This document shows positions 1 to 11,057 of a DNA stretch of 64,000 nucleotides, piece after piece. This DNA comes from Hymenopus coronatus (Eukaryota > Arthropoda > Insecta > Mantodea > Hymenopodidae), in contig CM060896.1 in NCBI GenBank assembly GCA_030762935.1, forward strand, positions 17,629,527 through 17,693,526. Direction: 5' to 3'. Each line of letters begins with the position of its first letter. Position 1 is the first letter of the stretch. Position numbers and translations under genes: made by a program. The notes beneath the pieces were generated by a model, which worked only from the letters and a program-made list of their open reading frames with translations, was not told the DNA's origin and searched no databases.

Positions 1-885
1 AAGGGTAGTTGGGGGTGGGGGGATTTTTCTCAAAATCTTCGTGTCGCATCCCTGGAAGATACTAAACTTAAATACCAAATTTGGTATTTTACCGACTTTT
101 CGTTTTTGAGGTAAACATTAGCAGAAATGGCTTATTACTTAATTCCTTGTAAGTAGAAAGCTAAAACATCGGCTAAAGGAATGTAAACTCTTAAAAGCTG
201 TGGCTATGCGATGATGTTGAAACTCGCTTCCTTTTGCATGGCCAGGAGTAAAGCAAAAGAGTTATGAAACGACTGGCGACCACCCGTTTGAGAAAAGTGT
301 AGCTATTCTAAAATTGAAATCAAAACAAGGAATATCTTGGAAATTGCCAACTCTACAAAAATGTGTTTTTAAGAGAGATCTACATTTTTTTGTGCAGTAA
401 GTTTTTATTTGTCTCTTACGGTTAACAAATACGCGAGTTATTCAGAATGAAGTAGCCTGCTGAGGCTATTCCTAAGAAATTCAGGATAACATTTTGTTTG
501 TCATGGGAATATCCTTAATATAAGGCACTTTAATCAAAATTGTTAAAGGAATTTTGAGAAAATCGAAAATTTCGTGAACAGTTTCCAAATAAAGTTTAGT
601 TTGAGTGCCGGTATTTTCCTGAAAGTCTTCGTGTTGCATCTTTGGAAGATGCTGATTCAAAATACCAAGTTTGGTTTTAAAGGCCTTTTTTTTTTTAGCT
701 ATGCTGCTATAGTCACACTCGCACAAACACACACCTACACACACGCACAAAACCCGGACCTTTTTCTTTTTGTATGTGTGTGCGTGTTTCAAGGGTCTCC
801 AAAACATGTAGTTCCGATGAAACTTCGGTTTAGAATTTTTTGTGGAATAGAGTACCTTTCTACTTTATGTATATATATATACTAT
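1..885 (+). repeat. H860 copies, partial module 2 then a near-complete copy
   Basis: Positions 1-108 are the G-rich and palindrome part of module 2. At about 108 the sequence switches to the inner part of module 1 (AACATTAGCAGAAATGG) and runs on through module 2 to a degraded terminal hairpin near 880. CA-rich tract at about 722-750. Short open frames here are incidental. Confidence 0.8.
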
Positions 886-904
886 TCTGGTAGAGACAGT
901 AATA

Positions 905-1478
905 ATCTTATGTGCTACATTCACACGATTTTCATTACTCCTTTTTGTTTATTAGTTGCTATAAACAATTCTTATGAAAGCTTATTTTTCTATATATTTC
1001 ATTTTAATCGAGGTAAACCTTCGCAGGCATTAAACATTTCGCTATGGTTTAAGACGAACTCTATGTGCCGCTCTTAAAATTCCTTACTATTTCCGTGCAG
1101 CCACGAGAAATACGTGCAAATCGGGAGAACTGTTAAAGAGTGACTAAGTATTGAACTAATCGAACAATTAATAACGCTTATACCACAAAAATTATATTGC
1201 GAATAAGGAGATCTACATACATGTTTTTGTGTAGAACGTTTTCGTCTATCACTTAATTTATACGTTATAAAATGTATATACATATCTTTCGAAAAAAAGT
1301 TGATCTCACCAATATTTCCATAAAATTCAGGATATACATTTCATTTTATATGTAAATATCTTAAGTTTTAAATACAAATCCTTAGGGCCATTTTGAAAGA
1401 ATAAAGCGATTTGAAGATTATTCCTTGTAAAGGTCAGTTGGGGTGGGGATATTTTTTTATCTTCGTGTCGTATATTTG
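905..1478 (+). repeat. H860 copy, diverged, hairpin end missing
   Basis: Starts with a diverged TCTGATGTG-like segment (TCTTATGTGCTACATTCACA) and runs to the G-rich tract of module 2, where it stops. Many substitutions, so an old copy. Confidence 0.65.
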
Positions 1479-1504
1479 CAAGTTTGGCATTTATTGAACT
1501 ATTC

Positions 1505-1642
1505 TTTTTTACTTTCTCTATAGGCACTATGCACATAGTGTATAGAGAATGTATTGCAGTCCACCAAAAATTCGATACCGAGTTTTCACCGGAAATATAT
1601 GTTTTAGGGTCCCCTTCATCTAAAAAAAGCATTTTCGGAAAA

Positions 1643-1682
<40 letters not shown>

Positions 1683-2398
1683 GTGTGTCTGTGAACACGA
1701 TAACTCAAAAACGAAAAATAGGTAAAATACCAAACTTGGTATTTAAGTTTAGTATCTTCCAGGGATGCGACACGAAGATTTTGAGAAAAATTCCCCCACC
1801 CCCAACTACCCTTTACATGGAACTTTTTTCGAACATTTTGATTTTCTCAAAAATGGCTCTAACGATGTTGATTAAAATTTCGTATATTTTAGATATTTAT
1901 CTGACAAATAAAATGTATATCTTGAATTTTCTGGGAATAGCCTCTGAAGAGTAGTTTATTCTGGTTGAATTTTACTAAATTTTGAATAACTGCTAAACCG
2001 TAAGAGATGGACAAAAACTTACTACACAAAAAATGTAGAGCACGTTAAAACACACAATTTATGTTATATACATTTTTTTCGTGGAGTTCGTCGTTTTTGT
2101 GACATTCCTTATTCTTGGTTTCTGCTATGAAAAACTAATACATTTCTCATACAGGAATTTGTCAACTGCTGTCCATACAACAAAGGAACTACAGTGACAT
2201 AGCAACCAGCTTTTGATTATCACTTTAACCTATGGTACTCCCTTATTTCACCTCTACTTATAAGGAAGCAAGCAATATGGCTATTTCTGCTAATGTTTTA
2301 CTGATTAGCATGAAATTAATAGAAGTATAAGTTTTTTTAAGAATAATTTGTTGCAGGGATATAGAGAAAGTCATGTGAATGGTACACATCAGATTTTT
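1505..2398 (-). repeat. H860 copy, full length
   Basis: Complete inverted copy. The terminal hairpin (CTATGCACATAG core) lies at about 1510-1555, a (GT)n microsatellite at about 1646-1680, the internal palindrome at about 1725-1745, and the end is CATGTGAATGG followed by ACACATCAGA. The longest reading frames in it cross the microsatellite and match no gene. Confidence 0.85.
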
Positions 2399-2474
2399 AA
2401 GGTATGTTGTTCATAGGCATACAGAGAGAGAAAGGGGGTGAATGAGGGAGGGAGGGAGAGACAAAACAGGAGAT

Positions 2475-2600
2475 GACACACACGGACTTTTTTCTAAAAA
2501 TATTTTTTGGATTCTTCGGATATCAAAATAGATATTTCCGGTGAAATATCGGTATCAAATTTTTGGGTGGAATGTGTGGTAGAGAAAATAATACAGACAG
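2475..2600 (+). repeat. H860 fragment, module 2 end
   Basis: Contains only the CACACACGGAC to TTTTGGGTGGAA part of module 2 with a degraded hairpin. Preceded at about 2420-2465 by a purine-rich GGGAGGGAGG stretch. Confidence 0.6.
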
Positions 2601-2689
2601 GCGAAGCAATATGTTAAATCAGTTTCACCTACATTTCTCTCTAGTGCAGTTTTTAACTCAAGGTTAATCTGACAGAATATTAGACTTAC

Positions 2690-2945
2690 CACTTCTGCGG
2701 TGGAGTGGTCCACATTCAGGCTTCTCAACCAAGAGATTCCGGATTCGATTCCCAGCTGGGTCAGAGAAATTTGTCTTTCAATAGAATCTTTTCGTGCCCA
2801 TTACAGAAACTGGAAGTATGTATGTGGGAGTGAATGTGAGTGTGTTTAATGATTTAAATCTAATACTAAAGAGCCTAAGATAATAAGTTGTTATCAGTCA
2901 AAGCCCCCGAAATGACAAGTTAATGGACCTCACTAATTTACGTTC
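2690..2945 (+). mobile_element. tRNA-derived SINE, family S-D
   Basis: The 5' part carries a pol III B-box-like GGATTCGATTCCC. The body (GGAAGTATGTATGTGGGAG, then CAAAGCCCCCGA) is shared with the inverted copy at 26620-26935, which shows it is a dispersed family. Confidence 0.65.
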
Positions 2946-3099
2946 TAACACTTAACAATAATCCCAGTAAATTCTACCTACTCCCCAGCAATGTAAAGTA
3001 GAATAATTGAATGGTGTATTTATTGGTCTTAAACATTTTAATATCTTGAAACTCACACCTACATACATCGCACTGGTCCGATAAACCGTGTGTTTTTAA

Positions 3100-3818
3100 T
3101 TTTATTTCCTCTAGTCAGTATGCACAATGTACACAGTGCATAGAGAAGGTATTGTATTCCATCCAAAATTCGATAACGCGATTTCACCGGAAATATATAT
3201 TTTGAGGTACCATGGGTCCCAAAAGAAGCATTTTAGAAAAAAGTCCGTGTATGTGTTTGTGGATAGCATAGCTCAAAGACGAAAATTTCCATTTTCTCAA
3301 AAAATGGCTCTAATAATTTTGATTAAAGTATCATATATTATACATATTTACATATAAATAACGTATCTATCTTGAATTTTCTGGAAATAACCGTTGAAAA
3401 TAAATTTATCCTGGCTAAATTTTGATTGATTTTGTACAATTAGTAAATCATAATAAATAAACAAAAACGTACTACACAAAAAATGTATATCTTTATGTCA
3501 TATACATTTTTTGGTGGAGTTAACCATTTCTGAAATATCTCTTGTTTGTTGGTTTCAATTTTAAAATACTTGAAACTTTTCAGATACGGGAATTTGTCAA
3601 CTCCTGGCAATGCAAAGAAACGGATTTCATCCACATGGCAACCAGTTTTTAAAAGATTTGACTATCGTTTCCCATTATTTCCCTTCTATTTACAAGAAAG
3701 CATTTCTGCTAATGTTTATCTCCATTAACAAGAAGTAGATAGAAACGCAAGCTTTTTAATAATAATTAGTTATAGATATGCAGAGAAAGTCGCGTGAATG
3801 GAACACATCAGATTTTTT
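3100..3818 (-). repeat. H860 copy, near full length
   Basis: Hairpin end at about 3103-3160, TCTGATGTG end at about 3800-3818. Part of module 2 around the G-rich tract is deleted near 3270-3300. Confidence 0.8.
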
Positions 3819-3832
3819 AAAATTTTATTTAC

Positions 3833-4069
3833 GGTCGAACTTTAACGCATGCGTCCCATTGGGCGTGAAATACCACTTAACTTTTCTCAAGAGACTTCTT
3901 TATCAGGCTTGAGGTTCTTTTACGTGCCGGTAAAACTATGACATAGACCAACGGCTTTACTTTCCTCCCTAAGGAAGTGATGCTAAAGAATTTTACGCCG
4001 GTAAAATCCATCCCCCTTCCCGGAAACTTGGGAACCAGAGGCTAACATGATACCCCTAGACCACGGAGG
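3833..4069 (-). mobile_element. tRNA-derived SINE, family S-A
   Basis: On the minus strand it begins with an A-box-like TGGTCTAGGGGT and a B-box-like region, followed by a body with GCCGTTGGTC and GAACCTCAAGCCTGATAAAG. Same family as 10205-10462 and 23318-23632. Confidence 0.75.
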
Positions 4070-4097
4070 ACGTGTGTGTGTGTTGCACGTACAGTAA

Positions 4098-4313
4098 TTA
4101 TTTCTTCTGCGTTCGAAAATCTTGACTGAAACGTTTATGCCATTTATACACTTGAGGTTTATTTTTCATCGCTGCTTTACCATAAGCTTCTTCCATCATG
4201 CTCAATGTTTCTGAGGGAGATTTGTTTAACAAAACACAAAACGAGCATGCTTCTTTGCCGACATTATGAAATGCGATAAACGAACATGCTACACAACAAA
4301 AATTAGTTACCAA
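4098..4313 (-). pseudogene. mariner transposase fragment, N-terminal HTH
   Basis: The open frame is 71 codons. The part at about 4125-4250 contains LLNKSPSETLSMMEEAYGKA and then QVYKWHKRF. This is the pattern of the first helix-turn-helix of mariner/Tc1 transposases, which bind the element's terminal inverted repeats. The GR-rich linker and the DDE domain are absent: the frame ends shortly after HKRF. The sequence differs from the mariner at 52451-53767, so it comes from another mariner family. Recognition is by eye only. Confidence 0.5.
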
Positions 4314-4365
4314 GAAAAGGTAACAATTATTATTAGCATAAGAATTGGAATGAAGTATCGTTAAC

Positions 4366-4640
4366 CCGCCTGGTTAGTGTGGTAGTAGTGTGTCTACCTC
4401 ACATTCAAAAGGTCTTGAGTTCGAATCTCGCTTAGGGTGAGTTACACCGATAAGGTTTTATTCGGGGTTTTCCTTTATCCTGAGAAGACGAATGTTGAGT
4501 AACTTTAAACTCCATGGATCCCAAGATCATTTAAGCACCAGTTCACCAATTTCATTCATCGTCCGATATGATCAACCAGGTTAAAGGACGTTAAACTACA
4601 AGGAAAAACAAAAAAACAAAAAACAAAAAAACTGTCGTCA
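4366..4640 (+). mobile_element. tRNA-derived SINE, family S-C
   Basis: Full copy: A-box-like TTAGTGTGGTAG, B-box GAGTTCGAATCTC, body with TTTTCGGGG-like and CTGAGAAGACGAATG motifs, 3' end TTAAAGGACGTTAAACTA, and an A-rich AAAAACAAAAAA tail. At least seven more copies lie in the window. Confidence 0.8.
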
Positions 4641-4984
4641 TGGATATTACCAAACCCTAAAAATAAAATACCCTTTATTTTCGTATGCATTAAAGAGAAT
4701 ATAAACGACTTCGAGGACTTTTTGAATCTACTGTTATAATACACTGTAGTCTATCTTTCACTTTATATGTTAAACACTGAATTGTAATAATTATATTTGG
4801 TAACACATTATTGGTACCACCTAAGGTTACAAAGCTCGCCTTAAATATACATTTCTTAATTATAGTAACTTAGACATATTAGTTTAACTTAAAATCTTAA
4901 TACGTTCATAAACTTAATATAGAAGCTAGTATTCCAAGTAATATAACACAAAGGTTAAATATAAGTATTGGTTTAATTGTTTTT
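4641..4984. other. AT-rich stretch, nothing identified
   Basis: No reading frame, RNA gene or repeat family could be supported here. Confidence 0.5.
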
Positions 4985-5118
4985 TCACACAAGCCGTGTG
5001 TAGGACAGGAATTGGATAGGTAAAGTCAGGCCGAAAAATGCAACGTCATAGCTGGAATGTGAACCACGGATCTCCCGTCTCTAGCCGGTTGCTTTACCAC
5101 TGAGCTACCATGGCAAAA
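4985..5118 (-). mobile_element. tRNA-like SINE, family S-E
   Basis: On the minus strand it reads GGTAGCTCAGTGGTA (A-box like), an ACCGGCTAGAGAC anticodon-arm-like segment and a B-box-like GTGGTTCACATTCC, then a short body with CTGACTTTACC. An inverted copy lies at 5590-5745. It is not a functional tRNA: the acceptor and TpsiC stems do not close. Confidence 0.65.
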
Positions 5119-5186
5119 TTCCGCCACGGAATTAAATATCTTGCAAGTCAGTTGAGAAATTTAATGCCGGTCGGCATGTTGCCATT

Positions 5187-5444
5187 TTTTCTTATTTATT
5201 TATTTATTTTTAAGCTTAACGTCCTTTAACCATGTTGGTGTTATGGGACGATGAATGAAATTGGTGAAATGATGCTCAAATGATATCGCGGTCCATGGAG
5301 CTTAAAGTTACTCGACATTCGTCTTCTCAGGATAAGGGAAACCCCCGAAAAAGAAACCTTATCCGGTTAACTCACCCTAAACGAGATTCGAACTCACGAC
5401 CTGTTGAATATGAGGCAGGCACGCTACCACCACACTACCTAGGT
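5187..5444 (-). mobile_element. tRNA-derived SINE S-C with 14-bp target-site duplication
   Basis: Full inverted copy, A-rich tail seen as poly(T) and TTTATTTATT at 5187-5212. It is flanked by GGCATGTTGCCATT (5173-5186) and GGCATGTTGTCATT (5445-5458), one mismatch in 14, as expected from LINE-machinery retroposition. The interrupted sequence resembles the start of family S-E. Confidence 0.85.
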
Positions 5445-5589
5445 GGCATGTTGTCATTATTGCTCAGTGGATAATAATTGACAGTAATAGTTGGTTATAC
5501 TATGAATTCTGGAACTTAAAGCACTTACGACATTGTAAGTCGCCATTGGAGTCTCAAAATAGTTTATAAGATCACCTTGTGGTTTACCG

Positions 5590-5745
5590 GGAAACATGCG
5601 AGACAGTTGAGAAATTTAATGTCGTGTCCGCATATTGCCATGGTAGCTCAGTGGTAGAACAACCGGCTAGAGACCGGGAGATCCGTGATTCAAATTCTGG
5701 TTATTGCATTAAATTTTTCAGTCTGACTCTGCCTATCCGAAAATG
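5590..5745 (+). mobile_element. tRNA-like SINE, family S-E
   Basis: Reads GGTAGCTCAGTGGTAGAAC, ACCGGCTAGAGACCGGGAG, then a B-box-like GTGATTCAAATTCTGG, and a body with CAGTCTGACTCTGCC. The leader AGTTGAGAAATTTAATG is also found at 5152-5165, next to the other S-E pieces. Confidence 0.65.
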
Positions 5746-5777
5746 TAATTATTACCCTTTTTACGAATTTCTTACAC

Positions 5778-6750
5778 AGTACACATTTAGAAAAAATTTC
5801 GGTTAAATATCTATTTTGATATATAAGTTTGGCATATCTCAAGGATGAGACACGAAGCTTTTCAAGATAATCCCCTCACCCCAAACTACCTTTTACATGG
5901 AAAAGATCGAAAATGTTTTTTTTTCACAAAAATGACTAACGGTTTTGATTAATATGCCGTATGTTAAAAATTTTACATGAAAAATAAAATGTATATCTTG
6001 AATTTTTAGGGAATAGCCTCTAAAGTCCTCTTCATTCTGGATGACTTTCGCATAACTGGTAAACCGTAAGAGATAGGCAGAAACTTACAACCCAAAAATG
6101 TAGATATAGTTAAAGCAACAGTATATTTGGGGGGGGGTTGTGTTTAACGCCCGCTTTAACTACTTATGGCACCGCAGGCGGTGACACTGATGATACATGA
6201 ATGAAGATGGAGCAGCGGTAGAATGCGATGACGGGGGAAACCGGAGGACCCGGATAAAACCCGCCCCAGCGCCGATTTGTCCACCACAAATCTCATGTGC
6301 GGTTGCTTGGGATCGAACCCGGGCCGTTTAGGGTAGAGGTGAGTGGTCTAACCTCTCGGTCACGGCGCGGGCTCAACAGTTTATGTCATACCTATTCATT
6401 CTTTTTGTATAGTTAACTATTTTCGAGATGTCCTTTGTTATTGGTTTCAATTTTAACATACTTCTACTTTTCTCAAAAAGGAAGTCGCCATGCGTTTTTC
6501 TTTTGTTCCACTTCTAAGCATGCAAAGAGAACCGAATTTCAAAGTCAATCGCATAGCGACAACCTTTAAAAGCTTTGACTAGCCCAACGTATTCCCTTAT
6601 TTCCCTTCTATTTACAAGGAACTAAGTAATAAGACCACTTCTTCTAATGTTTATCTTGGTTAGCAAGAAGTAGTTAGAAGAATAATCTTTTGTAACAATA
6701 GTTTATTTACCGAACAGCAGAGAAAGTCATGTGAATCGAACACATCAGAA
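5778..6750 (-). repeat. H860 copy interrupted by a SINE
   Basis: Runs from the internal palindrome region through module 1 to ACACATCAGA. Family S-B SINE 6123-6373 is inserted inside it, splitting the ACACAATTTATGTCATA segment. Confidence 0.8.
6123..6373 (-). mobile_element. tRNA-derived SINE, family S-B, nested in H860
   Basis: On the minus strand: CGCGCCGTGACCGAGAGGTT (A-box like, class II tRNA style), B-box CGGGTTCGATCCC, then a CATCGCATTC-type body ending in GGCGTTAAACAC. Flanked by CAACAGT at 6116-6122 and 6374-6380, a probable target-site duplication. Confidence 0.8.
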
Positions 6751-6759
6751 GTTTTTAAT

Positions 6760-6925
6760 AGTAATGAAAATGACAAAAAAAACAAAACAAAAAAAAAAAA
6801 CGAATGAGTTCATCTACAGACTATGGGGGGGGGGGGGGGGAAGCGAAAAACCCGTCGATGGAAATTGAACGCAGTACCTCCCAAAATTGAGCTTCACTTG
6901 TTACCCCGAAGCTAACCCGCTCGTT
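6760..6925 (-). mobile_element. tRNA-like SINE fragment with G16 run
   Basis: On the minus strand it starts GAGCGGGTTAGCTTCGGGGT and has a B-box-like GCGTTCAATTTCC at about 6868-6880. A run of 16 G at 6825-6840 follows. No second copy was found in the window. Confidence 0.4.
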
Positions 6926-7660
6926 GTAATTTTAAAGCAAAATTATGAGTTTTAAATAAAATGACCTCTTTTAATCCATTATCTTACTTTCCTTCTTTCA
7001 TTTCTTTATTTCTTGCAGTTCTATTTTGCTTTTTGTTTTCGCTTTTACAATGGGATCAAGCCCAGGTAAACATGCAAACTTGGGGTTCCCACATTTCGGA
7101 TTTAGCGTGCTGTAATATTAATTATTGTGATGTACTCATGGTTACAAACTTTCGAGTTTACGCTTGCCCCTAAAGAACAAAAACCTAAGCAAATGCTGAC
7201 AAAATTAGCTAACGAATACAAATGTAGGGGATGTGGAAACACCGAATAAACCTGGAGCAGGTAAGTAAGGATAGAGTATTTCCTTGACTTCTCAGGTAAT
7301 TATATGCTAAGGGTAAGAACATGTTTTATGACATAACCGTAAGTCTTCTCCGCAATCGATACACATGCCTTACAAGGAGTACACATCTCAAAAAGTATCT
7401 TGCTCACATATCTTACCATTTACGGCTCTCTCGCTCAAGGTTGAATCTTCTGATCGTTTGAATTCGTTTGTTGATGTTTTTAACCGTGGCTTTTCTTTTA
7501 TTACGGGACAGACATAACCTCATCGGCTTGCAAAAATCGATTCGGATGCTAGAGCCTTTCTGCTCTATTTTTATTTCGTCTAGGATAGTGTCTCCCATAC
7601 TTTCCCAGCTGGGGTTCCACTTTTTACCAATTTCTGGATTCCTTCTCAAAGGTTATTTAT
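6926..7660. other. unassigned, no gene supported
   Basis: Short frames exist on both strands (plus strand 6961-7173, minus strand 7413-7649) but neither resembles a known protein and neither has convincing splice or start context. Confidence 0.4.
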
Positions 7661-8135
7661 TATACCTTTGTCTGGTAAACAAATATATTTGAGAATAACG
7701 TAGAATGAATGAGACTTTCGAGATTCACAAAAGATCAATAATAAACCTAAAAACCTAAAACTCTATGGGTTATTGACTAAATAGGGATTTAAATGTATAA
7801 CTATATGTATTTTTTGAATTTATTAGACAATAACTGCATGTCTCGTTACAAACAGAACGTAAAATGTATTATGATTTATAAACCGTTATATTTTTGTCCT
7901 TTTTTATTTTTTATTGTTATAACTTTTATTGTTGTTGCACATCTTTTATAATCTTTGTTACAATTTGTTCTCATGTCTTAATTTTATTTGACTATTATAA
8001 CGTATGGTAAAATATTTTTTGTAATACTCACTTATAACATTTTTTGTAAAAATCCCTAAATATACTTTTTATTCTGTGTTACTAGGCAAAATCATTTACG
8101 AGTCAGACTAATAAATAAATAATAAATAAATAATG
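7661..8135 (+). mobile_element. possible non-LTR 3' untranslated tail
   Basis: AT-rich sequence that ends in repeats of AATAAAT at about 8105-8133, the style of tail seen on many insect non-LTR elements. There is no coding part to confirm it. Confidence 0.25.
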
Positions 8136-8284
8136 ACAATATTACATTTTGAATACGTATTCTAATACATTTAGAATAAAATTAATTCTTGATGGTTTTA
8201 AGTATAACGTCATATTGTTATATATTTACTTATTTTATATTGTGTCTAGGGTTTACACTATGTGATGTTGTTTAACACAGTCGT

Positions 8285-8592
8285 TTACAGATCAATTGAG
8301 TGGACAAAATTACAAAATGTTTTCAAGTGATTCTGATTTTTCAGTGGCCAGTTTCTACTATTCGTGTATACATCCTCTATTAATTCACTTCTTTGTTAAC
8401 TGATGTCCCTGCATTCGTATATAAGACGCTTCACTGTTTATTGTGGGTACTGCATGTACAGTAAGGATCGTCTGAAAGGTGAAACTTGTGTAAGCAGGCT
8501 TTGATTTTTCCATGTCCTGAAACTATTGCCGTGAGTGTCGGTGTTAAGGGAAGTTGTTTCTTAAGTTGGTCTTTTGCAGAAGGGAAGAATGA
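8285..8592 (-). pseudogene. non-LTR retrotransposon 3' end, RNase H tail region
   Basis: On the minus strand the sequence reads FFPSAKDQLKKQL, then VSGHGKIKACLHKFHL and PYCTC. After one frameshift it continues with KRLIYECRDIS, a stop, and LIEDVYTNSRNWPLKNQNHL. The GHG..K..LHKF..L...PYC.C order with a later IYEC is the zinc-knuckle-like segment after the RNase H domain of Jockey/I/R1-type elements. A frameshift plus an internal stop show that it is dead. Only the last ~100 residues of the element remain, as expected for a 5'-truncated insertion. Confidence 0.6.
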
Positions 8593-8607
8593 TTTGCTGA
8601 GAACCCC

Positions 8608-9338
8608 TTTTTACTTTCTCTAAACGTAATATGTACATGTGTATAGAGAAGGTTTGCACCCAAAAATTCGATACCGAGATTTCACCGGAAATACGTGTTT
8701 TAAGGTCCCCTGTAAAAAGGAGTTTTAGAAAAAGGTCCGTGTGTGTCCGTGTCTGTGAACATGATAAATCAAAAACCGAAAAGTCGGTGGAATACTTGGT
8801 ATATAAGTTTAGTATCTTCCAGGGATGCGAGACGAAGATTTTGAGAAAAGTCCCCCCACCACAAACTAAACTTTATTTGCAAAAAAAAAAAAAAAAAAAA
8901 AAAAAAATCGAAACATTTTGATTTTCTCAAAAATGGCTCTAACAATTTTGATTAAAATACCGTATATTAAAGATACTTAGACGACAAGTAAAATATATAT
9001 CTTGAATTTTCTGGGAATAGCTTTGAAGACCTCTTTATTCTGGATGAGTTTTGCGGAATTTTCCATAACTAGTAAACCGCAAGAGATTGACAAATATATA
9101 CTACACACAAAATATGTAGAGCTCGTTGAAACACACAATTTATGTCATACACATTTTTTGTCGCGGAGTTGACCATTTTTGAGATATTCCTTGTCATTGA
9201 TTTCAGTTTTAAAATACTTTTTTCACTCAAATAAATTTGTCAGCTCCTGGCATTGCAAAGGAGCTTTTAAAATTTTGACTATCGTTTGAGCCTAGTGTAT
9301 TCCCTTATTTCCCTTGTAGTTACAAGAAAGTTTATTAT
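8608..9338 (-). repeat. H860 copy, near full length
   Basis: Hairpin end at about 8608-8650. An A27 run at 8881-8907 replaces the TTTACATGG segment after the G-rich tract. Breaks off near the start of module 1 (GTTACAAGAAAG), missing the TCTGATGTG end. Confidence 0.8.
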
Positions 9339-9924
9339 GTATTAATTTTGAAAGTGAAAATACTTAATGAGCCCATATTTTTCTTCGTGGTAGCTTAATA
9401 CCGTTTACATATTATCAATACTGCCCATGAAGTTGTAAGATTATTTAATAAACACATATTAGCACTCCAAGAGGTACGATGCAACATGTTTGGAAAGAAC
9501 AGCTGGGCAACCTTGGTATCTAGGTATCAGTTCTGCTAATTATTGCTTGTGAGGTTAGTTTAACAGCCTTTTAAGGCTTGCCTGCTATCGCTGCTAAAGA
9601 GAAAGTTTTTAAAATACGCTATTTAGTGGTCCTACTATTGCTGAAAATATATCTTGTATATCTATTTGCAAAACTTTATTACAGAATACACGTTGGTAAA
9701 CCAACAAAGTTAAACTATGTTGAGTACCTGGCTATAAAGGTTCTGACGGTACTGAAAAAGTCAATAGAAAGGGGTTCATGCTCCAGTCAAATGTCCAGAA
9801 TTAGCCTCACATCAACTAAAACCACACTTGTGATTGGATGAAGAGGATACTCATTAGAAGATGCCTCCGGTTTCTAATTATAAAACTTATGGGATCTTAA
9901 CCAAAGAACCTAATAAGACTCTCT
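9339..9924. other. unassigned upstream of a non-LTR remnant
   Basis: A hydrophobic 87-codon frame (9578-9841) has no recognisable domain. Its position just 5' of the remnant at 9925 allows that it is a decayed RNase H part of the same element, but no catalytic motif is visible. Confidence 0.3.
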
Positions 9925-10195
9925 AAGTGCTTGCCTCAATGAATTGAATAGACAACTCTGAAAGATAGTCAATATGCTCATCGGACACGGTGGGTTCGGG
10001 AAACATCATTGGACGATAGGGTAGTTCCACGAGGCACCAATATATCGCCTGTGTAAACAGTCTGATGAAACAGCAGTTTATCTTATTCTGGAGTGTAAAG
10101 CTCTAGAAAGACAGAGACATCTCATCCTCGAAAAGCATCCTGGAGAAGGATCTCAACTTATAAGGCAAATAACTCGGCTTACATGAATGGGTTGA
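9925..10195 (+). pseudogene. non-LTR retrotransposon 3' end, RNase H tail region
   Basis: Reads CLNELNRQL, a stop, NMLIGHGGFGKHHWTIG, then a stop, APIYRLCKQSDETAVYLILE and CKALERQRH. The order GHGG..KHHWTIG, YRLC, DETAVYLILEC, ALERQRH is the hallmark of the region following RNase H in Jockey/R1-like elements (a GHC/KHL...C..C...E..HLL.C series). Several in-frame stops show decay. It is a different copy, probably a different clade, from that at 8285-8592. Confidence 0.65.
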
Positions 10196-10204
10196 ACCAA
10201 GACA

Positions 10205-10462
10205 TTTAGGGGCCGATTTAGTGATAATATGCTAGCTTCTGGTTCCGAAGGTCACGGTTTCAATCCCCGCAGAGAGCGAAGAATTTTTTTCAGGCGTAGG
10301 AATCCTTGGATGGTTTCATTCGGAAGGGAAGTAAAGCCGTTGGTCTCGTGTCGTAGATTTACAGTACGTAAAAACGTGCGCAAAATAAGTGGTCTTTCAC
10401 GCCCAATATAGAAAGGGGCGCTAAAAACTGCAGCAGTTAAAGAGCGTCCATAAATAAAACTC
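10205..10462 (+). mobile_element. tRNA-derived SINE, family S-A
   Basis: A-box-like region near 10208-10225, B-box-like CGGTTTCAATCCC at about 10255-10267, then GTAAAGCCGTTGGTC and a 3' end with AAAGAGCGTCCATAAATAAA. Follows the non-LTR remnant directly. Confidence 0.75.
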
Positions 10463-11057
10463 AAATCAACAAGTTATGGAAGCGCACAAAAAAACTTTTA
10501 GGCTGAGTGCATAGTTTTAACTTGCTTCCAAACTCATCATCTTCATCATCGATAAATCATATATTAATTAGTATAACCAAAATGATCTTGAATCTTCACA
10601 CTTCTCAATTAAGGCAGGATGATTATATTAAAAAATAATAGTTTTTATAATTTATAACATTTTAACTCTCCATTTACGAAACTTAAGATAGTAATGAACA
10701 TTCTAAGCTAGGATTTCTTTTCATTGTAGAAACCGTCGTATATACTGTGGTGTATAGAAAATCCTTTATACGTTTTTTATTACGATTTTTCTTTAAACTT
10801 TTGAAATTGTTATTTATTTGTCAACTTTTTATCAACTAATTCAATACTTAAGACTACATTTATTTTGTAATATTATTTCTCTTAACATATTACTATTTAT
10901 TCTTATCTTTTATTCTGTGCTGCTTTTTATTTTAATTAATAGATTTATTCACGAATAAGTCACATGCGAATTTATTTAGAGAAAATTAATATGTGTCTAT
11001 TAACACCACATTAATAACTCTTTAACATCAAAACACATAAAATTTTAATATAAAAAA
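10463..11057. other. AT-rich stretch, no gene seen
   Basis: No supported gene. The composition (TTGTTATTTATTTGTCAAC and similar) would fit a decayed non-LTR 3' UTR but nothing proves it. Confidence 0.4.

Noticed and set aside
1327..1954. Frames with poly-Thr-His or poly-Cys-Val inside H860
   Set aside because: They translate the CA/GT microsatellite and recur in other H860 copies with unrelated stops. No conserved protein emerges.
5635..5710. Possible functional tRNA gene
   Set aside because: A- and B-box-like motifs are present but stems do not close, and the sequence continues into a SINE body shared with another copy.
7413..7649. 78-codon minus-strand frame
   Set aside because: No recognisable motif or splice context, short, and overlapped by an equally long plus-strand frame.
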